Assembly (NCBI GenBank): GCA_017452305.1
Contig: JAFTMQ010000194.1
Location: 1 to 7,041 of the forward strand
DNA: 7,041 nt
From: Clostridia bacterium
GTDB taxonomy: Bacteria; Bacillota; Clostridia; Christensenellales; Borkfalkiaceae
Direction of reading: 5' to 3'
Positions 5,399 through 7,041 of the stretch are shown here, one piece after another; position 1 is the stretch's first letter, and the number at the start of each line of letters is the position of its first letter. The position numbers and the translations under genes are program-made. The notes below the pieces were generated by a model, which was not told the DNA's origin, made no database searches, and saw only the letters and a list, made by a program, of their open reading frames with translations.

Positions 5399-5882
5399 TT
5401 ACCTCTTCCCTTTCCCTTTCGCAATCCGTATAAGTGGGCGCGGCGATGCCCGTAATCCGCTTTTGCATACGGATTATCGTACCCTTTCCGCATTCGCTCT
5501 CGACGGAAAACTCGTCCATGAACGTCTGCATAATCGTAAAGCCCATACCCGAGCGTTCCTCATCCGAAAGCGTGGTGTAAAACGGCATAACCGCCTTTTC
5601 GATATCCAAAATCCCCACGCCGAAATCGGTGATTTGGATATGTAAAACGCCGCCCTCGTCCGTCCGTTCCGTATGGCATTCAATCACAATCCGCCGATGA
5701 TCGTCCTTATGCTTATAAGCGTGCACAACGCTGTTGGTTACCGCCTCGGAAACCGCCGTTTTTATATCGGAAAGCTCGGTAAGCGAGGGGTTTAATTCAA
5801 GCGCGAACGCCGCAACGGCACTGCGCGCAAACCCCTCGTTTTTGCTAATCGCCGCAATTTCTAACTTCATATAATTGTCCAT
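5391..5882 (-). CDS. spoIIAB: Anti-sigma-F factor and serine kinase SpoIIAB
   Basis: SpoIIAB binds sigma-F and holds it inactive, and phosphorylates SpoIIAA with ATP. The GHKL ATPase fold is evident: N-box EAVTNSVVHAY at 46-56 (Glu46, Asn50), G1 box TDFGVGI at 85-91 (Asp86) and G2/lid ERSGMGFTIMQTFMD at 109-123. Arg20 in NEGFARS matches the residue known in Bacillus subtilis to contact both sigma-F and SpoIIAA. It has 163 residues against 146 in B. subtilis. The extra part is a charged C-terminal tail from about 143 (ITGIAAPTYTD...EVNA), whose end overlaps the sigF start. The start is supported by AAAGGAG seven bases upstream; the second Met (M5) is less well placed. It follows spoIIAA by 13 bp. 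Confidence 0.97.
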   Translation of the reverse strand: MDNYMKLEIAAISKNEGFARSAVAAFALELNPSLTELSDIKTAVSEAVTNSVVHAYKHKDDHRRIVIECHTERTDEGGVLHIQITDFGVGILDIEKAVMPFYTTLSDEERSGMGFTIMQTFMDEFSVESECGKGTIIRMQKRITGIAAPTYTDCEREREEVNA

Positions 5883-5895
5883 ATTTTTACTCCTT

Positions 5896-6207
5896 TTATA
5901 TCTTGGGTATGATGGTATAAACGCCGCTCATTTGCAGTATTCTATCGGTGGCCATGGAAAGATTCGTCACGTACATGGGTATGCCGTAGCGGGAAAAACT
6001 CTTATATCTGCCGATAAGAAAGCCTATTCCCGTAGAGTCCATAAACGAAACGCCGCCAAGGTCGAAAATAGCGCGTTGCGTCCTGCCTATCCCCATTTTC
6101 GCGAGCGCGTCCGCTTCCGCACGGACGGTTGCGGCGGTGTGCTCGTCCATTTCGCCGCTTAAATTGAGGTATAAAGTGCCGCCTCGTTGTTCGGCATTGA
6201 TGCGCAT
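5896..6207 (-). CDS. spoIIAA: Anti-sigma-F factor antagonist SpoIIAA
   Basis: A STAS-domain protein that, when unphosphorylated, binds SpoIIAB and frees sigma-F; SpoIIAB inactivates it by phosphorylation and SpoIIE phosphatase restores it. With the start at 6207 it has 103 residues. LNLSGEMDEHTA at 14-25 and GVSFMDSTGIGFLIGRY at 52-68 are typical, with the phosphorylated serine at Ser58, the same number as in B. subtilis. A longer frame opens at 6252, but its extra 15 residues are not STAS-like. The 6207 ATG has a strong AAGGAGG four to five bases upstream, so it is preferred. The protein is somewhat shorter than the 117-residue B. subtilis one because the C-terminus stops right after the last conserved helix. 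It is the first gene of the operon. Confidence 0.96.
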   Translation of the reverse strand: MRINAEQRGGTLYLNLSGEMDEHTAATVRAEADALAKMGIGRTQRAIFDLGGVSFMDSTGIGFLIGRYKSFSRYGIPMYVTNLSMATDRILQMSGVYTIIPKI

Positions 6208-6290
6208 AAAGCACCTCCTTGAAGGGTTTGATTCTATTCTAAAAAATTGCAAAGGAAGTATTTTGTATGTATTTGACGTATATTTTTTTA

Positions 6291-6300
6291 TTTTGTCGAA
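6291..6300 (+). promoter_or_regulatory. Spo0A-binding box upstream of spoIIA
   Basis: TTTTGTCGAA matches the Spo0A-box consensus (core TGTCGAA) at every position. Spo0A~P activates spoIIA in Bacillus and Clostridium, and the box is 84 bp upstream of spoIIAA, a plausible activator position. A weaker CGTCAAA lies nearby on the minus strand (about 6272-6278). Confidence 0.7.
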
Positions 6301-6329
6301 ATTTTTTTTGGCTTTTTATGAAAAAATAG

Positions 6330-6358
6330 TTGACTTTTTTCTTCAAATCGTTTATTAT
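6330..6358 (+). promoter_or_regulatory. Sigma-A promoter of the tRNA pair
   Basis: TTGACT (6330-6335) and TATTAT (6353-6358) are spaced by 17 bp. An overlapping perfect TATAAT (6356-6361) would give a 20-bp spacer. Transcription should start near 6365, about 30 nt before the first tRNA. No other strong plus-strand promoter is visible before the tRNAs. Confidence 0.8.
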
Positions 6359-6393
6359 AATCAAGCGTTGTGTGTTGAAGCTCAATACGGAAC

Positions 6394-6470
6394 GGGCCTT
6401 TAGCTCAGTTGGTTAGAGCTGCCGGCTCATAACCGGCTGGTCCACGGTTCGAGTCCGTGAGGGCCCACCA
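6394..6470 (+). tRNA. tRNA with CAU anticodon, probably tRNA-Ile2 (lysidine type), otherwise tRNA-Met
   Basis: The 77-nt gene folds into a full cloverleaf with encoded CCA: acceptor GGGCCTT/AGGGCCC (one G-U), D-arm GCTC/GAGC, anticodon stem GCCGG/CCGGC with loop CTCATAA (CAT at 6428-6430), and T-arm CACGG/CCGTG with loop TTCGAGT. Three amino-acid identities share a CAU anticodon. Initiator Met is unlikely because the 1-72 pair is G-C and paired and the anticodon stem lacks the three G-C pairs in the initiator order. C4-G69 and C5-G68 match the pairs described as positive determinants for TilS in E. coli. The GG-CCTTTAGCTCAGTTGGTTAGAGC body also resembles Firmicute tRNA-Ile2 as I recall it. 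Ile2 is preferred over elongator Met on that basis. Confidence 0.93.
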
Positions 6471-6488
6471 AACTTAAATATTATCTAT

Positions 6489-6565
6489 GGCCCAGTAGCT
6501 CAGTTGGTTAGAGCGCCAGCCTGTCACGCTGGAGGTCGACGGTTCGAGCCCGTTCTGGGTCGCCA
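6489..6565 (+). tRNA. tRNA-Asp (GUC)
   Basis: This is a 77-nt cloverleaf with encoded CCA. Its parts are acceptor GGCCCAG/CTGGGTC (one G-U), D-arm GCTC/GAGC, anticodon stem CCAGC/GCTGG with loop CTGTCAC (GTC at 6523-6525), T-arm GACGG/CCGTT with loop TTCGAGC, and discriminator G73, normal for tRNA-Asp. It lies 18 bp after the first tRNA with no promoter between them, so the two are co-transcribed and end at the hairpin that starts directly after CCA. Confidence 0.97.
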
Positions 6566-6599
6566 AAAAAAGCACTTGTCGTTTGACAAGTGCTTTTTT
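6566..6599 (+). terminator. Intrinsic terminator after tRNA-Asp
   Basis: AAAAAAGCACTTGTC (6566-6580) is perfectly complementary to GACAAGTGCTTTTTT (6585-6599) around a GTTT loop: 15 pairs ending in a T-run. It begins on the base after the CCA end. The A-tract on the other side means it could work in both directions. Its descending arm is also the first part of the repeat module starting at 6583. Confidence 0.93.
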
Positions 6600-6641
6600 G
6601 TTGTACCCCCAGAGTTAAAGCTCGTGCCGTTGGTTCGTGCG
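6583..6641 (+). repeat. Truncated copy of the tRNA-proximal composite repeat (E module, copy A)
   Basis: This 59-bp segment starts TTGACAAGTGC, includes the T-run of the tRNA terminator and continues to GGTTCGTGCG. It matches the second half of the two longer copies downstream with three substitutions and a T-run indel relative to the rightmost copy. It lacks the preceding D module (CCGAGAGG...AACGG). A 25-bp stretch after it contains a perfect GCCGTT-GATA-AACGGC hairpin (6643-6658). Confidence 0.85.
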
Positions 6642-6666
6642 AGCCGTTGATAAACGGCGACGCTTT

Positions 6667-6774
6667 CCGAGAGGTCTCCGCTTGCGGAGTATCGGAATGT
6701 CCGAAACAACGGCTTGACAAGTGCTTTTTTTTGTTGTGTTCCCAGAATTAGGGCTCGTGCCGTTGGTTCGCGCG
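6667..6774 (+). repeat. Composite repeat, full copy 1 (D1+E)
   Basis: It is 108 bp long: a 46-bp D module (6667-6712) joined to a 61-bp E module (6714-6774). D1 contains a perfect CTCCG-CTTG-CGGAG stem-loop and a CGGA-ATG-TCCG stem. D1 matches D2 at 44 of 46 positions. E differs from the copy at 6939 by four transitions and one T-run indel. No open frame is shared sensibly by the copies, so this looks non-coding. Confidence 0.9.
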
Positions 6775-6891
6775 AACGAACAAGCCCTGCTTGTGAAGCT
6801 TTTCGAGGGTTCCCTTTTAAGGGTATCGAAACCCACAGCTATGCTTGCCACCGCTTTTCGGAAAATGCTTGCATTTCCTTTGGTGCTTGCG
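6775..6891. other. Non-repeated spacer between the two composite repeats
   Basis: These 117 bp are not repeated elsewhere in the window and carry no credible gene. They contain two inverted repeats. One is ACAAG-CCCTG-CTTGT at 6780-6794. The other is a nested hairpin at 6801-6831, where TTTCGA pairs with TCGAAA outside and CCCTT with AAGGG inside. The matching spacer after copy A is only 25 bp. Confidence 0.5.
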
Positions 6892-6998
6892 CCGAGAGGT
6901 CTCCGCTTGAGGAGTATCGGAATGCCCGAAACAACGGTTTGACAAGTGCTTTTTTTGTTGTACTCCCAGAGTTAAGGCTCGTGCCGTTGGTTCGCGCG
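6892..6998 (+). repeat. Composite repeat, full copy 2 (D2+E)
   Basis: It is 107 bp long: D2 (6892-6937) and E (6939-6998). A C-to-A change in D2 breaks the perfect CTCCG/CGGAG stem seen in copy 1, leaving CTCC/GGAG. The E module again contains TTGACAAGTGC and a T-run, but without the complementary arm that makes a terminator at 6566-6599. Confidence 0.9.
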
Positions 6999-7015
6999 CA
7001 GGCAAATTAAAACGC

Positions 7016-7041
7016 GTCCAAAACCGTTTTTGGCTTTGGAC
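7016..7041. other. Inverted repeat at the right edge of the window
   Basis: GTCCAAA (7016-7022) and TTTGGAC (7035-7041) are perfectly complementary around 12 bases. An alternative pairing CCAAAA/TTTTTGG is also possible. The arm ends exactly at the window edge, so the true length, and whether a T-run follows, cannot be seen. It could be part of another terminator or of a further repeat. Confidence 0.4.

Larger units (their letters stand above)
6208..6393. promoter_or_regulatory. Divergent control region between spoIIA and the tRNA genes
   Basis: This AT-rich 186-bp gap must contain the minus-strand spoIIA promoter and contains the plus-strand tRNA promoter. A perfect TTTTGTCGAA Spo0A box lies at 6291-6300, 84 bp before the spoIIAA ATG. 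In the minus strand, two overlapping GAAT motifs (in AGAATAGAATC, about 6231-6241) could be -10 elements of a sigma-H promoter. I find no matching AGGA -35, so the spoIIA promoter itself is not assigned. Confidence 0.55.

Noticed and set aside
6208..6252. Longer spoIIAA start adding 15 residues
   Set aside because: The strong AAGGAGG lies just before the 6207 ATG, and the added residues do not belong to the STAS fold.
6508..6720. Short minus-strand frames across tRNA-Asp and the repeats (peptides with RTGSNRRPPA and ARTVDLQRDRL)
   Set aside because: These peptides are antisense translations of the tRNA-Asp gene and its terminator, a well-known annotation artefact.
6714..6740. Terminators at the second and third copies of TTGACAAGTGCTTTTTT
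   Set aside because: The complementary arm GCACTTGTC is present only at the first copy; the others cannot form the hairpin.
6583..6998. CRISPR array
   Set aside because: Repeat units are about 107 bp, imperfect, only two or three in number, and separated by 25 and 117 bp; no cas gene is present.
6394..6998. tRNA-targeted integrated element with attachment sites
   Set aside because: I found no direct repeat of the tRNA-Asp or CAU-tRNA 3' end downstream and no integrase gene in the window.

Overview
The window reads as chromosomal core DNA of an endospore-forming Bacillota bacterium, most likely a member of the Clostridia. The main evidence is a complete spoIIA operon (spoIIAA, spoIIAB, sigF) together with Shine-Dalgarno sequences, sigma-A promoters and Spo0A-box sequences of the Gram-positive type. 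I cannot name the genus. All protein genes lie on the minus strand; both tRNA genes lie on the plus strand.

Read in the direction of transcription (right to left), the spoIIA operon (6207 to 4673) comes first. It encodes the anti-anti-sigma factor, the anti-sigma kinase and the forespore sigma factor, and ends at a strong intrinsic terminator (about 4619-4674). A near-consensus promoter (4579-4606) then drives a compact four-gene unit: a CPBP-family membrane protease, rlmH (23S rRNA methyltransferase), an M14 metallopeptidase resembling gamma-D-glutamyl-diamino acid peptidases, and tadA (tRNA adenosine deaminase). Just after tadA a second consensus promoter (1625-1653) starts prs (PRPP synthetase), with a leader of about 140 nt that can fold. 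Peptidyl-tRNA hydrolase (pth) follows and runs off the left edge. The prs-pth order is common in Firmicutes, but here prs has its own promoter and tadA, not glmU, lies upstream.

To the right of spoIIA, a divergent intergenic region carries a perfect Spo0A box and a plus-strand sigma-A promoter for two tRNA genes: a CAU-anticodon tRNA (probably the lysidine-type tRNA-Ile2, possibly Met) and tRNA-Asp(GUC). A strong terminator follows tRNA-Asp. From about 6583 to the right end there is no convincing gene. The DNA instead holds a composite repeat of about 107 bp, present in two nearly complete copies plus one truncated copy. The truncated copy begins inside the tRNA-Asp terminator hairpin. This repeat region is the least explained part of the window.

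Most of the window is ordinary housekeeping and sporulation sequence. The points most worth a second look are the tRNA-proximal repeat, the apparently leaderless CPBP gene, the structured prs leader with a possible 20-codon leader ORF, and the palindrome covering the start of the SD-less M14 peptidase gene.
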